This document shows positions 25,955 to 37,121 of a stretch of DNA of 64,000 bases, in pieces. The notes beneath the pieces were generated by a model, which saw only the letters and a list, made by a program, of their open reading frames with translations, made no database searches and was not told the DNA's origin. The stretch covers positions 8,184,001 through 8,248,000 of the forward strand of contig NC_134678.1 of the NCBI RefSeq assembly GCF_024713945.1, written 5' to 3'. Numbering within the stretch: position 1 is the stretch's first letter; the number at the start of each line of letters is the position of its first letter. The DNA comes from Dermatophagoides farinae (lineage: Eukaryota; Arthropoda; Arachnida; Sarcoptiformes; Pyroglyphidae). A program made the translations under genes and the position numbers.

Positions 25955-27938
25955 TTACTTTGGGTGATATATAGACTCATTGTTAACATTTGTGTGTTCA
26001 ACATTTTGCAGATTATGTTTTTCAATCGTACACGTTTGTATATCATTCATTGCTGGCCTATCAACATTGAGTCGTTGACGAACTAATGGAAGAAGAAGAG
26101 ATTGTTGCACTCTTTTTTTTCGATCATCATCATCATCATCTAGGGATGAATTTTTTGTCCACCAGCTGACAACTATGGCTACAACTAGACCTAAAGCCCA
26201 ACAAAGACCAGCCGACCAAAGGTAGGAAATGTTATAGAAAAAAAATGTCGATGGTTCATAAGGGATGGGTTTTGGCTTAAAATATGGAATAATCGTAGAA
26301 TTGCCCACTTGGCTATTATTGGAACAAAGCTCATCGGATAACGGCAATTGTTTTGGCCGTTTTCCAAATAACATGCTACCAAAACCAATCCACAAACCAA
26401 ACATAAGGCTGACGATGAATCCGGTGGCAGCACCGTTGGAATTTATTGAACGGAAACAAATACCAGCGGTAAAAATCATAAGCAATGGTCCTCCAACCAC
26501 CCCGAACAATGTCAAAGATGCTTGCAATAATCCGGTCATCTGATCAGCCAGAATGGTCAACATTACACATAAAATTCCATAGAATAGAGCCAATAATTTG
26601 GTGATGATGATTTCGTTTTTAGTAAAAATTTCATCTTGTTTAAACACTGGTTTTAGATAATCTTCAAGCGTTACAGCTGATAATGAATTAACAAACGATG
26701 ACACAGTGGATAATGATCCGGAAAATACACCGGCAATAATAAATCCAGGCAGGCCTGGATATTCCGATAGACGATTAACAGCATAGTATGGTAGTAATTG
26801 ATCCGGTTTTTTAATATATCCACATTTTAGTGGATCTTCACGGTAAAAATTTGCATACATTACAAGACCGGTGAGTGCGGTGACCACACTGATCAATGAT
26901 GTTAATGGCCAACTAATAAACATGGCTTGCTGAGATTTACGAAGATTTTTTACAGTCATTAATCGTTGAATTTGTGCCTGATTAACGCCATAGATTGAGG
27001 TATAGATGAAAATGGAACCAAATACCAAGCCCCATACTGTATGACGTTCGGTCAAATCTGGATTGAAACTAGTGGGAAAAGATTAACAGAGAATCAAAAT
27101 CAACTGGCAATACGTACTTGAAAAATTCCAATCGTGATCCATTCATTGCACGTTCAAAAACAACATTTAAACCACCGACATCGATAGATCCTTTGATAAT
27201 GATTGCAAGCATTGAGAAAAACATTAGGAATGATTGAAAAACATCAGTCCATAATACAGCTTTCATGCCGCCAATTGTACAATAAATAGTACAGACAATA
27301 CCAACGGAAAAGATCGATGTCCATCGATTGACACCGGTCACGGCGCTTAATGCTAATGATGGCGCATAAAGAACGATTGAATTGTAGAATATCATCTGTA
27401 AAATGAATATGACCGATACCAATATACGTATTGAACGATTGAATCGTAATTCTAGATACTGTAAAAAACAACTACGATTATTATTTGTTGCTATATCATT
27501 CATTCAAAGTGTACCTCATAAACACTGGTCAATTTGAGTTTATAAAATATCGGTAGGAAGACATAGGCGGCAATCGGTGTGCCGATTATATATGATATGT
27601 TAATCAAAATGAATTGGGCACCATAAAAATAAATTTCAGCACTAACGCCCAATAATGTGATAGCCGACATGAAACTTGCCATCAATGAAAATGATACCGG
27701 CAGTATACCCATCGATTTATCAGCTAAAAGATATTCGGCAGTTGTCTTTTGTCGTCCACCAGTCATACGATGATAGATTCCGATAAATACTATTTTTTTA
27801 GAGAGAAGAAAATTCATATTTCGTCCATATCTATGAAAACATGGACTACTTACATGAGATTAATAACATGCTAATGAATACCAGATAATCTGGCCATTGA
27901 AGATGATGATTATGATTATGATTTTGTTTGTTTTCCAT
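25955..27938 (-). CDS. Sodium-coupled solute transporter of the SLC5 family (SMCT/SMVT type)
   Basis: Four exons, minus strand: 27938-27854, 27789-27515, 27458-27118 and 27068-25955. All boundaries are GT/AG and in phase, giving 604 aa, the family's usual size. The first exon encodes MENKQ...WPDYLVFISMLLIS, the typical SLC5 first helix. Other family signatures are AEYLLADKSMGILPVSFSLMASFMSA, SVYEYLELRF, GGMKAVLWTDVFQ, ERHTVW, TSIYGVNQAQIQR, YPGLPG and SGSLSTVSS. The pattern is closest to the monocarboxylate (SLC5A8/A12) and multivitamin (SLC5A6) transporters rather than glucose transporters. It would act at the plasma membrane, using the sodium gradient to import small monocarboxylates, biotin, pantothenate or related anions. 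The exact substrate cannot be read from sequence. A hydrophilic, partly acidic C-terminal tail follows the last helix. Confidence 0.92.
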
Positions 27939-28828
27939 GATGTTGTTGAATGAACAAGTCAATTTTTGTTACGATTATTACAATATGGTCACGATGAAAA
28001 TGGATTCGATTGTTGATTACATGTTTTTTGAATACATAACGAAATTGTACAACGTTTCATGTATCATGGACAACGAAAAACAATTAATGGACGAATGAAG
28101 ACTTGTTGAAGAACTGGTTTTCTTTTTGCGTTTACAAATCAGCATTTGACGATATTTTCCTTTTCTTCTATTTGCAGGTTATACAGGTGCTATATGTCTG
28201 CTTTGATGACATCGTATTGTATACAAAGGAAAAAGAAGAAATGAACGTGATCGATAGGATTTTTGTGTTTCCTACTTCTCATCGTCAACGAACAAACAAA
28301 CTAATAAAACATCGACTTCATGGCTTTATTTTTTCCATACATGCAGTTGTAAATTGTTGATAGATTATTTGTTTTTTGTTTTGCTTTTGATGCAATTGTA
28401 TTTGATTTATGAAAAAAAATTTGTTTTCATTTTTTCAAACGTTGTTGTTGTTGCTGGATTTTTTGTAATGAAAATTTTTTATTTTTTGTTGGAATAAAGA
28501 AGAACAAATTTGGGATTCCAGCAATTTGCTGTTGTTATTGAGCCGGAACTCTACACAACAACAAATAAGCATGTGCACAAACACTATGTTGTTGTTTCTA
28601 TTTTTGGAATGATCGAAAGAAAAAAATTCAAGTTTGTTATCACCAACCATCACTTTAAACAACAGCAGTAGCGCACACACACAAAAAAAGATAATGGACA
28701 AATACATGCGCGTCTTTTTCGAAAAAAAACACACAATGATCATTGGAGCAATTTGCCCTAAATTCGTATGATTATCATCATCATCATCTTAGTAAATCAA
28801 TGATGATGATGACGTAGTAGGAATAATA

Positions 28829-28836
28829 TGACGTCA
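28829..28836. promoter_or_regulatory. CRE-type palindrome TGACGTCA
   Basis: A perfect TGACGTCA followed 6 bp later by CCAAT. CREB/ATF-type bZIP proteins bind this sequence in animals. It lies 0.9 kb upstream of the SLC5 start, in an otherwise GC-poor stretch. Function is inferred. Confidence 0.4.
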
Positions 28837-28851
28837 TCTTGGCCAATAAAA

Positions 28852-28857
28852 TTTATT
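28852..28857 (-). terminator. Polyadenylation signal, pseudophosphatase gene
   Basis: AATAAA on the minus strand about 90 bases after the stop codon at 28948. Confidence 0.5.
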
Positions 28858-28947
28858 ATTATATGACCTTAGAGTATCTAAAAAATCTGGTTGCCGATAT
28901 AAATGATTTTTCTCGTGTGGTATATAACTGATAGCCAATGGTGGAAT

Positions 28948-31771
28948 TTACAAACTGGCGGCTTTGTTTTTATTTTGTTTTTGTTGATTTTGATTTTGAT
29001 TTTGCGAATCACTCATCAATTGTTTCAATTGAATACGTCCTTCTGGATGGTGAATAAATACAACGATTGCTTCATTTGGTTGATTTGTATCAACATTAGA
29101 AATGATTGATATTAATCGATTATCATAGGATAAATGATAACTATCCATCATATATGGTGATACTTGTTCATTGCTACGTATCATGTAGCTAAAATTGTTC
29201 AATGACATAAATTGTAAAAATGCTTCACGTGTAAAAATATATCCATTCGGCACTGCAGGATTTGACTTGAACAGAACGGATGAATTTGAATCTAAATCTC
29301 TAGGTGATTGTTGTTGCTGTAGTTGTTGAGGGACATTGACAAGAATATGGTGAAAAAGTGCAAATTCTTTCATATTAGCATGACTACTACCCATGGACAA
29401 TGATTTGGTGTCCAAAACATAGCTATCAAAATATGTGGATAATTTGTGTTTCAACGAATCTTTCGGTATGCCCGAGGATGCACATAAAATTGATTCATTG
29501 ATAATGCACACTAATGGCAATTCATCAAATACTTGATTGATAGCACGCCATAATTGTGCACCTCTTTCTTCCCCATAACGAGTTCGACATTGATACAATA
29601 ATGTTTTCTCGTTATATGTACGTGTTTCATTCACACCTTTCAATAGAATCACTTTGTTTGGACAAAGATATTTGATGGAGAAAAGATAAATTATTGTTTC
29701 GATACTATAGTCTTGATTTGACAATCTTGCACCACCACTATTAATATAATTACCAAGAAAGACAACATTCTGTGCAATAACCGGTATGGTTGGCCAAAAC
29801 AATTGTTCCATCTTCAGTAGTGTATCGAAATCACTACGGATATCTCCAATAACTACTGTCGATCCGGAACGTTTGATTAATTTTGATTCAAATTTCAGTA
29901 ATTTACGTGCACAATCACAAAGGAATAGTATGGCATTTATATCCAAACATTCTACATCATCTGCAGTACCACCACCAGCAGCACCTACTCCTCCCAATCG
30001 TTCGGTTGTATTTTCATCGTCGGGCATTATCGTTGTGGGATGATGTTGTATACCGGCATTTGTTGAATTGTTTTGGCTGTTTGCTAAAAATTTCCGATTA
30101 CGCATATAATCGAACAATACGTTACCAATGGAATCCGGTTTAAATACATGTTCAGCAGAATAAAGTTTTTTTCCCTCCAATTTGCTAATCGGTGTGAATT
30201 GATTGTCAGCTATTTATATATAATATATTCTTTTGTTAGTTTTTAAATCACAATGTTTTAGGTACCAATCACTTACCATTGAGAATGATTTTCGGCTCAA
30301 CACATCGACCCATTGAATCAAACATGATACAATGTTGTCCATATTCAAATGATTTTACACGACAATTTCGACACAGACCACGTGTAAGATTGGTTTTATC
30401 CGATTTTAAACGTTCAGTTTGTTTTTTCTTAATTTTAGCAAATTTTGTGAATATACTTCGAAATAATTTGACAGGAACATTTGTTGTTGCCCATTCATTA
30501 GTATCGATAGATTTGGCATTTGTTTGGTGATGGCCATGATGGCGATTAATAACCATTGAATATACTTTGCTAAGACTAGAATGTTTGGATTTATGGCGAT
30601 GACTACTGGTACTACTATGTTCTTCATGTGATGAATTTTGTTGCTGTTCCATAAACTGAGCAACAAAGGCTTGTCTGTATTTATTTTCATCTGGAATTTC
30701 AGGATCCAATGCTAATAATAGATAGCAAATATCATGAAAATCAACATAAGTTGCACCATTACAATCACGATTCGAGCGCATCAAGCAACAACTGAACAAT
30801 TGTTTTGCTTGTGCCGAAATCGTTTCGGATTTGAAGCCACATTTTTGCAAATAAATTTTGAATGAACCAAAGTTCATATAATAGGATGGGAATGTATGAC
30901 GCAAATAATGTTCATATAGATCGGTCAATAATTTCAATGATAAATTCCTTGCTTTCATCATGCCCGACAGTGTAGCAACGGATTCTGTTTGGTCCATTCT
31001 TTCGTGATGATTATTATATGATAGATGATAACGTAATACAGAATCAATTGGATATTCAACTACTTGTAATTCACAATAATGTCTTTCCAGATGTTCAAGA
31101 TATTTGCGAAATTCTGGTCCCCAAATAGCGCTGTCATCTTTCAGGATATTTCCAGCATTCATCCATTGTATTGAATTGATTGGTTGACATGTTTTTTGGC
31201 AACGAGTTATTGTCACAAATTGTGTGGCACGTTGTATCCATCGTCCATTCACGGTTTGTATGTGACATAATTCAATCATTTTTGTTGTATGCGAAATGTT
31301 CACATGATTCGTGACAACACCATCCGGATCACGTTTCTCGAACATTGATAATAAACCAAGTTCAGATGCACGACTCCAATCATTACCTTCACGGCTGACA
31401 AATGGTAACCAAATCGTATGATGATCATCATTAACATTTGTAACGGCGAAACGATCATGTTCAATACAATAGATGAGGAATAGAATACAATCATACATTA
31501 CTGAACCATGATCATGGCCCATGTGTTGACTATTCTCTGGCTTAGGTTTCACTAATTCAATGTCCAATTTTTTCTTCAACAATATTCGATGTTGTTGTTC
31601 ATTTGGTGATGCAGTGTTGACACCAGAACCAATGCCTAAACTAGTGAAACTATTGAAACTTTTGTTGCTCGCTGTACGATTAACGCCACTACAACTACTG
31701 GCATTATTTGCTGATGAAGGTGACGATGAATTTTTATTCGATTGGCGATGGTCATTGCTACTATGATCCAT
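28948..31771 (-). CDS. PPP-fold pseudophosphatase with long N-terminal extension
   Basis: Two exons, minus strand: 31771-30277 and 30209-28948 (phase 1), giving 918 aa. The C-terminal 400 residues have the order and spacing of a PPP serine/threonine phosphatase, but every metal-binding and catalytic motif is altered. GDIHG is GDIRSDF (620-626), GDYVDRG is GNYINSGG (651-658), RGNHE is KGVNET (689-694), the HGG motif is CASSGIP (near 741), RxHQ is RSNEQ (843-847) and the final SAPNY region is SNVDTNQPNEA. The protein is therefore probably enzymatically dead. The N-terminal half has a Ser/Asn-rich start, a globular region with YDCILFLIYCIEHDRFAV and WLPFVSREGNDW, a degenerate EF-hand-like segment (SNRDCNGATYVDF), and a CRNC...GRCVEP cysteine cluster just before the junction. 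I do not recognise the N-terminal family. A scaffold or regulatory role is inference. The tandem RING gene's last open frame ends only 198 bp upstream. Confidence 0.82.
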
Positions 31772-31946
31772 TTTTTAAAATTCACAAATGAGACAAACCA
31801 AACGAAAACAAAAATACAAACACAAAACAGGTGCATGCAGAGTTTTAAGTCATTTGATTGATTAATTTAATTTATTTTAAATTGCATAACAATCGATAAA
31901 TTTGTTTTCATGGCTAATTATAACATATTATATTATTATTAACTAC

Positions 31947-31952
31947 TTTATT
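31947..31952 (-). terminator. Polyadenylation signal, RING gene region
   Basis: AATAAA on the minus strand 18-23 bases beyond the stop of the open frame ending at 31970. This suggests that the frame at 31970-32392 belongs to the same transcript as the RING protein. Confidence 0.5.
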
Positions 31953-31969
31953 TGTTTGTTTGATTCAAA

Positions 31970-32392
31970 TCAATTCATCATTGACGTTGTTGTTGTTGTT
32001 GTTAGTGGTGGCGTTGGCGTTGATGACGGTGATGATGACGGTGATGACAACAATGATGATTCATGAACTGATGGCTTTCGTGTGATGTTCTTGTTTCCAA
32101 ATAATTTATTCATTAATGATGTTAGATGTGATGATGATTGTGATGGACGAAATTTAATTATTCGTTGATGCCATGATCGTCGTTTATTTTTTTGGCTGTT
32201 GGTGACGATTTGTCCACCACCACCACTATGGTCATCGGGCAACTGAATACTATTAGCATTGTTCAAGATGGATTGTTGATTGTTATTTCTGCTGTTGTTC
32301 GTGGCAGTGGTAGTTAGAAAACTATCTGAACGATATTTTCTCAAATTATCCAATCTTAATGATGATGAAATATTCCATATAGGAAGTGTCAT
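31970..32392 (-). CDS. Open frame overlapping the 3' end of the RING gene in another frame
   Basis: 140 codons starting MTLPIWNISSSLRLDNLRKY. It overlaps by 47 bp the last exon of the RING gene, which closes at 32346. It contains a basic non-repetitive core (RRSWHQRIIKFRPSQSS, SLMNKLFGNKN), then Ser/Pro/Thr runs. Codon choice looks like that of neighbouring genes, and an in-frame TGA precedes the ATG. It is most likely the true C-terminus of the RING protein, reached by a single-base sequence error, a real frame change or an unseen intron. A separate small protein is less likely. Confidence 0.45.
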   Translation of the reverse strand: MTLPIWNISSSLRLDNLRKYRSDSFLTTTATNNSRNNNQQSILNNANSIQLPDDHSGGGGQIVTNSQKNKRRSWHQRIIKFRPSQSSSHLTSLMNKLFGNKNITRKPSVHESSLLSSPSSSPSSTPTPPLTTTTTTSMMN

Positions 32393-35300
32393 TAATCAAT
32401 GATGATGATTGATGTGGTGTTTGTTGTTGATGATGTGATGAATTAACAATTAATGATTGTGTAGAATTATGATGTGTGTTTGGTGATGAGGATTCATCTT
32501 GTTCGTGGTTGTGTTTATTTATTAGACTCATACTATCTAGTAATCCATCACCATCATGTTCTTCTTCATCTATCGGTACCAGATACGTTGATTTTGAACG
32601 TTGTTGATATTGCAATTTACGTTGTTGTCCTCCAAAAATATTGTTGATTTCAAATTTCGATTGGTTTTGTTTTGTTTTTGAAAATCGATTATATGTGGAT
32701 GATGTTGATGTTGATGATTGAGCCATTTGGTTTGATTGTAAATTATTGCTGTTGTTGTGGGTGGTCCATCCATTTGTTGTTGATGATGAAAGTTTCTTTT
32801 TCCTAAGAAAAGAATAATTATAATAACAATAACAATAACAATTGCATAAATGGTGATAATGATCATCGTCATCATTGGACATTGATAATGGAAAACTGGC
32901 TGATGATGGTGGTAATGATTGTTTTTTCCAACAACAACAACATGAATGATTTTGTTCATGATGATGATTTGGAGAAGAAAATTGCTGCTGCTGCTGCTGC
33001 TGTTGTTGTCGTTGTAGGCGTCGTTCATACCATTCAATACCAGATTCTAGATCAAAAATCTGTCGTCTTGTTGTTGATGGCTTTTGATTAATATTATTAT
33101 CGGTGCTGGTGTTGGCCATCATCATCATCATCAACAAAAACATGGACTATATAGAAATTATGCAAAATTTATGATTAACAAATTTTTTCTGGTTCGTTTG
33201 ATTCATTCTGATCGAAGAAAAAATTTAAATAAATATAAAAGACATAGACATTTTCATATGACAGTGAACAAAGTTTGGAAATGAGTGCCAACAAATGAGT
33301 GTTTCTGTCTCATTCAAAGCTTTTTTGCGTTTCGTCAGCAACATAAGCAGCATAAGCAGCTCTCCGAAATTCATCATTGAACAAAAGTGAAAGAAAGAAA
33401 CTGGAAAAAACAACTTACCGGATCATCATCATTATTGTTAATAATTTGCTCATTCTGATTCTGAATCTGATTACTTTCCCAATTTTCATATAGTTCTTTT
33501 TGTACATTAAATATTTCAGCCAAACAACTTGTAGGTGTCGTTGGCGATGATTTTGTTGTTGATGGTGTTTGGGATAATGATTTCAATGGCAAACTGTTGG
33601 GTCTACGGTTATTGTTATGTGTTTTGATTGACTGATCATCACTATTACTAGTGGTAATAGTGATCCAATGAATAAAATTTAAATCAATCTTACTATTACT
33701 ATTATTGCCATTGTTCGACACTGATGTGCAAATGTTATTTGATCGATTACCGCCACAACAATGAAATCCACCAATTGTTGTTTGTTTCAGACGCAATACT
33801 TTTGCACGACAAATGACACATCGTAATGGTAACATTCGTTGTGATACAACCATCTGTATGGTTTTAACAAAACATTTCCGACAAACCACACGATGTCCAC
33901 ATGGAAATGTTTGCATCGTTGCTTTTGCATTTATACAGATGACACACTTGCAATGTAAAGTGAAAAAAAAATTATTGTAAAATTTCAATTTCAACCATCG
34001 AAAAATTACCTCTTCATCCGGTGTAGTTGCCAATTCTGTTTCATATTCAGATTCTAATTTTACTAAAAGTTTTTCCTTTGGAAAAAAAAACAAAATTAAA
34101 TTAAGTAGTGAGTTAATTTTGCCAACAAAAAGGGAATCGAATTTGAACCATTCAGAAAATTTTTTTGATTTGAAAAAAAATCCAGACAAATATGGAATGG
34201 TCATCAGGTAAGTTCATTATCAATCAATGAATCGTCAATTTTGTTCATTTCTTCAATCATTCACCCATAGAAATATGGCAAATGGCAACGGGAAGTACAT
34301 TGTTAATCATGATATTTTTCCTATTTTGTTTCGCAACGGCCGTACCATTAGTACGTTATATTGGTTTTCGGTTAAAATTACAAACATTCAAAAATCTACC
34401 ACTAACAGTGGATGCATTGGATCAAAAAATCGGTGGTCCATCCGAATTTCTTTGGCGTACAAATAAAAGAATGGATGATCAACAGACTCAACGACAACAA
34501 CAACAACAATTTTTCCAACCGACAAATGAGCCTAGAATTCAAACATTTGGAATGACAATGTCGCCACAATCACCACAACAAACAACATCGCCAACAGCAA
34601 CACGAAAGGACAAATCGCCAAAAAAACAAAAATCAACATATGTGACAAGTCAAATATCATCATCTCCATCATCAACATCATCATCATCGAGAATATTATC
34701 ATCAACATCATCATCGCCAATGTCGACAATAAAATCCCCAAAACGTCGACAACAACGAAGAAAAAGGTCACCACGAAGACATACTCGCTGAAAAAGACCT
34801 TTAAAACTTTATATTTATAATAATAACAAGGGCGGTTTCAGAATTTCGAAATTTCGAAATAAAACACATTTGTCTTAAATGCCAAAATCTTAGCGACAAA
34901 AAAAAATGAATGCCTCAATTCTCAATGAATCTGGATCATTTTATCATTATCATTATCATCGGGAGATTTTCAAACAATTTGGGTCGATCCCATTTTCATA
35001 TAAAAACACAATCGCAATTATTATCAATGTATTGTTAATTTGTGGTGGAAAACAAAAACTTTTTTTTCTATATATTCTACATTTGAAAAATTACCCGAAA
35101 AAAGGCTGAAAAAGTAATCATGTATTCGTACATGATTTGAATGTTTAATTAATCCTGATCCAGTGGGTGAATTTTTTTTCGCTTTCGCTTATCACAATTC
35201 ATAATCATTAATGGAATTCAATAGAAGAAAAACATATTTATGGTGTGGGGGGTTCATTTGTCAACTGACATTTTGTCAGGAAATTTTCTCGTTTTTTCAT

Positions 35301-37121
35301 CATTGTCAGTTTAAATTCAATTTAAATCAATTTGAAAATCTATCTCATCCTGGCCAAACAAAAGATTTGCTAAATTTATCGCAATCAGAATCCCGGATTT
35401 TTTTCGAATTGGATGACCCTGGTTGTGTGTGTGTATCAAATTATGTCTTTTTTTTATTTGCTTTCGTCATGTATTTTTTTTTTATATATTTCGGAAATTG
35501 GAAAGCCCCATATTTTTAAAGACATCTGCACAATACAACACTATTATTATGTAATGCAATGTAATGTAATCCATTTGGTCATCATCAAGATGATGATGAT
35601 TCACGTATGTGACGTCAAACGACTACGTTTTTCGCAAATGGGCTATATATATCCAAACATGCACAACAACAGCAACAATCGAATCGGGTGATAATTTACA
35701 TGCAAAAATACCCGCAACAGAAAAGGAGAGAAAATCACATCACAGACAAAATAGATACCCCATACGAAAAAAAGAATGTTCCCAATTCACATTGTATCGT
35801 CTGTCAATCGTTTTATCACTTTTGCCGAATATATAGCGATGTTTGGGCATATATGCGTGTGACGTCAATGTGAACTTTTCGTTTCTTATCATTTTCGTTT
35901 TTTTTCTGGCTGAATTGCACACATACGAAACAATGAATTCTTTCATTTCTTTGACTAAATAAAGTGTGTGTTTGCGTGTGTTTGTCTATTTTCTTCATTG
36001 ATTCTCATTGGTTATCAATATGATAGTTTTCTATTCATGATTACATAAATTCTCTATTGTAATATTTTGATGATGATGTTGCAAAAAAAATTCCCGGGTT
36101 CGGTTAATGTTTTTTTAAATTAATTTTGTTTTGAAATTCATGGAAATCACACAAATAAGATAATGGATAAACTTACAATTTTGTGTTTAAGATATGTAAG
36201 CTGTTTTTCAGTGATTTTAAATCGTTTTTGTCGCGCTAATAAATCATTTTGTTGTTGTTGTGGATTACTAATATCTACTGCTGAATTTCCATCGCCATCA
36301 TCATCGGGATGATGAATATGTTCCATATCGAATGAGAATTTATCTTTTGTTGACAATCTCGTTGAATCTTTGTTATAATAATTACAGATACTTTTATAAT
36401 AATCAAATGCACGACTTAATTTAGTCGACGATGATGATTTTGAAGATGATTTTGATTTCTTCTTTTTTTCGTCTTTCTCTGAATAATTCAGTCGTTCACC
36501 GATTAGTGTTTTTGTTTTGGAAAATGATGACGAAAATTCGTTTGCTTCTTGAGCTAAACTTGATGTTGCAAATGTTTGAATCTTAGATGTTGAAGGCGAT
36601 GATGATGAGCTATCATTATGATGATGATGATTAGTATTGTTTTTTTCAACAAAAACTGAATCATTCGATAAATTGGAAGAGGATTCGAATAGATTTATAT
36701 CATATGATGATGAGTTTGATGATGATAAAAATGAAAATGAACTGGATCCATGGTTATGATGATTTGATGAAGAAGATTTGGAAGACCACCACCAATATTG
36801 TTGCTGTTGTTGATTGCTGTTGTTTGTTTTGACATTTGTTGTTGTTGTTCTTGATACTGAAATCAAATTGGTCAATAGTCGACAGACAAACATTGAACTA
36901 ATTGCCTGTTTAAATGCATGAAATAATTTCTGTGTTAAACCTAACAACGACGACGACGACGACGACGAGCGTTGAATATTGTCAAATGCTTCATTTTCTT
37001 CTTCTGCTGTTGTTGTTGCTGTTTTTATGGTTGTTTGTCGTTTATTTGTTGTTTTTGCTGTTGTTATGGTGGTCGGTGGTAAATCCGAGGATGATAATGA
37101 TAATGATGATATTCGTGACAT
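32346..37121 (-). CDS. RING-HC (C3HC4) zinc finger protein, probable E3 ubiquitin ligase
   Basis: Four exons on the minus strand: 37121-36177, 34075-34010, 33946-33419 and 33146-32346, all phase 0, giving 779 aa. Residues 1-315 are low-complexity Ser/Asn/Lys sequence. The next 22 residues (EKLLVKLESEYETELATTPDEE) may form a helix. The RING finger follows directly after an exon junction: C338, C341, C353, H355, C359, C362, C380 and C383, with PCGHRVVCRKC and LPLRCVICRAK. The C-terminal part is Asn/Gln/Ser-rich with a CAG-encoded Gln run and IFDLESGIEWYERRLQR. RING-HC domains usually recruit E2 enzymes; substrates are unknown. I do not recognise an orthologue with certainty. The 3' end shows a frame conflict with the open frame at 31970-32392. 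Intron 1 (2.1 kb) holds another gene on the opposite strand. Confidence 0.72.
32983..33009. repeat. CTG/TTG trinucleotide run (polyglutamine coding on the minus strand)
   Basis: Six CTG units followed by TTG units on the plus strand encode a run of about nine glutamines in the last RING-gene exon. It is likely to vary in length between individuals. Confidence 0.8.
34192..34791 (+). CDS. Small single-pass membrane protein, nested antisense in the RING gene intron
   Basis: Two exons: 34192-34207 (16 nt, ATG GAA TGG TCA TCA G) and 34271-34791, joined over a 63-bp intron with donor GTAAGT and acceptor CATAG, giving 178 aa. Without the first exon the protein would begin at the ATG at 34282. The joined start reads MEWSSEIWQMATGS. 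One hydrophobic segment, about residues 14-31 (LLIMIFFLFCFATAVPLV), is followed by RYIGFRLKLQTFKNLP and SEFLWRTNKRMD, then Gln, Ser and a strongly basic tail ending RRKRSPRRHTR. AATAAA follows near 34858. The whole gene lies inside intron 1 of the minus-strand RING gene. I do not recognise a family. The conserved-looking juxtamembrane part and correct splice sites argue that it is real. Confidence 0.6.
34858..34863 (+). terminator. Polyadenylation signal, nested small membrane-protein gene
   Basis: AATAAA about 65 bases after the stop at 34791, in the sequence gaaataaaacac. Confidence 0.55.
35610..35867. promoter_or_regulatory. Pair of CRE-type palindromes TGACGTCA, 250 bp apart
   Basis: Perfect TGACGTCA octamers at 35610-35617 and 35860-35867, inside intron 1 of the RING gene and downstream of the nested plus-strand gene. 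Chance occurrence of two such 8-mers this close in AT-rich DNA is low. They could mark an internal promoter or enhancer. Inference only. Confidence 0.4.
36946..36968. repeat. GAC trinucleotide run coding polyserine
   Basis: Seven CGA/GAC units on the plus strand read as TCG serine codons on the minus strand in the first RING-gene exon. Confidence 0.8.

Larger units (their letters stand above)
27939..28947. other. Intergenic region upstream of the SLC5 gene
   Basis: About 1 kb between tandem minus-strand genes. It contains a palindromic cyclic-AMP response-type element TGACGTCA at 28829-28836, a CCAAT next to it, and the likely polyadenylation signal of the upstream gene at 28852-28857. T-rich and CAA-rich filler makes up the rest. 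No coding sequence is recognised. Confidence 0.6.

Noticed and set aside
32570-33037. 155-aa minus-strand frame overlapping the last RING-gene exon
   Set aside because: Shadow of the CAG/ATC-rich exon in another frame; poly-Ile, His and Asn only. The exon's own frame continues from the splice acceptor in phase.
35211-35519. 102-aa plus-strand frame with several cysteines
   Set aside because: Phe-rich, ends in T-tract translation, has no splice or polyadenylation context, and lies in the RING intron away from the nested gene.
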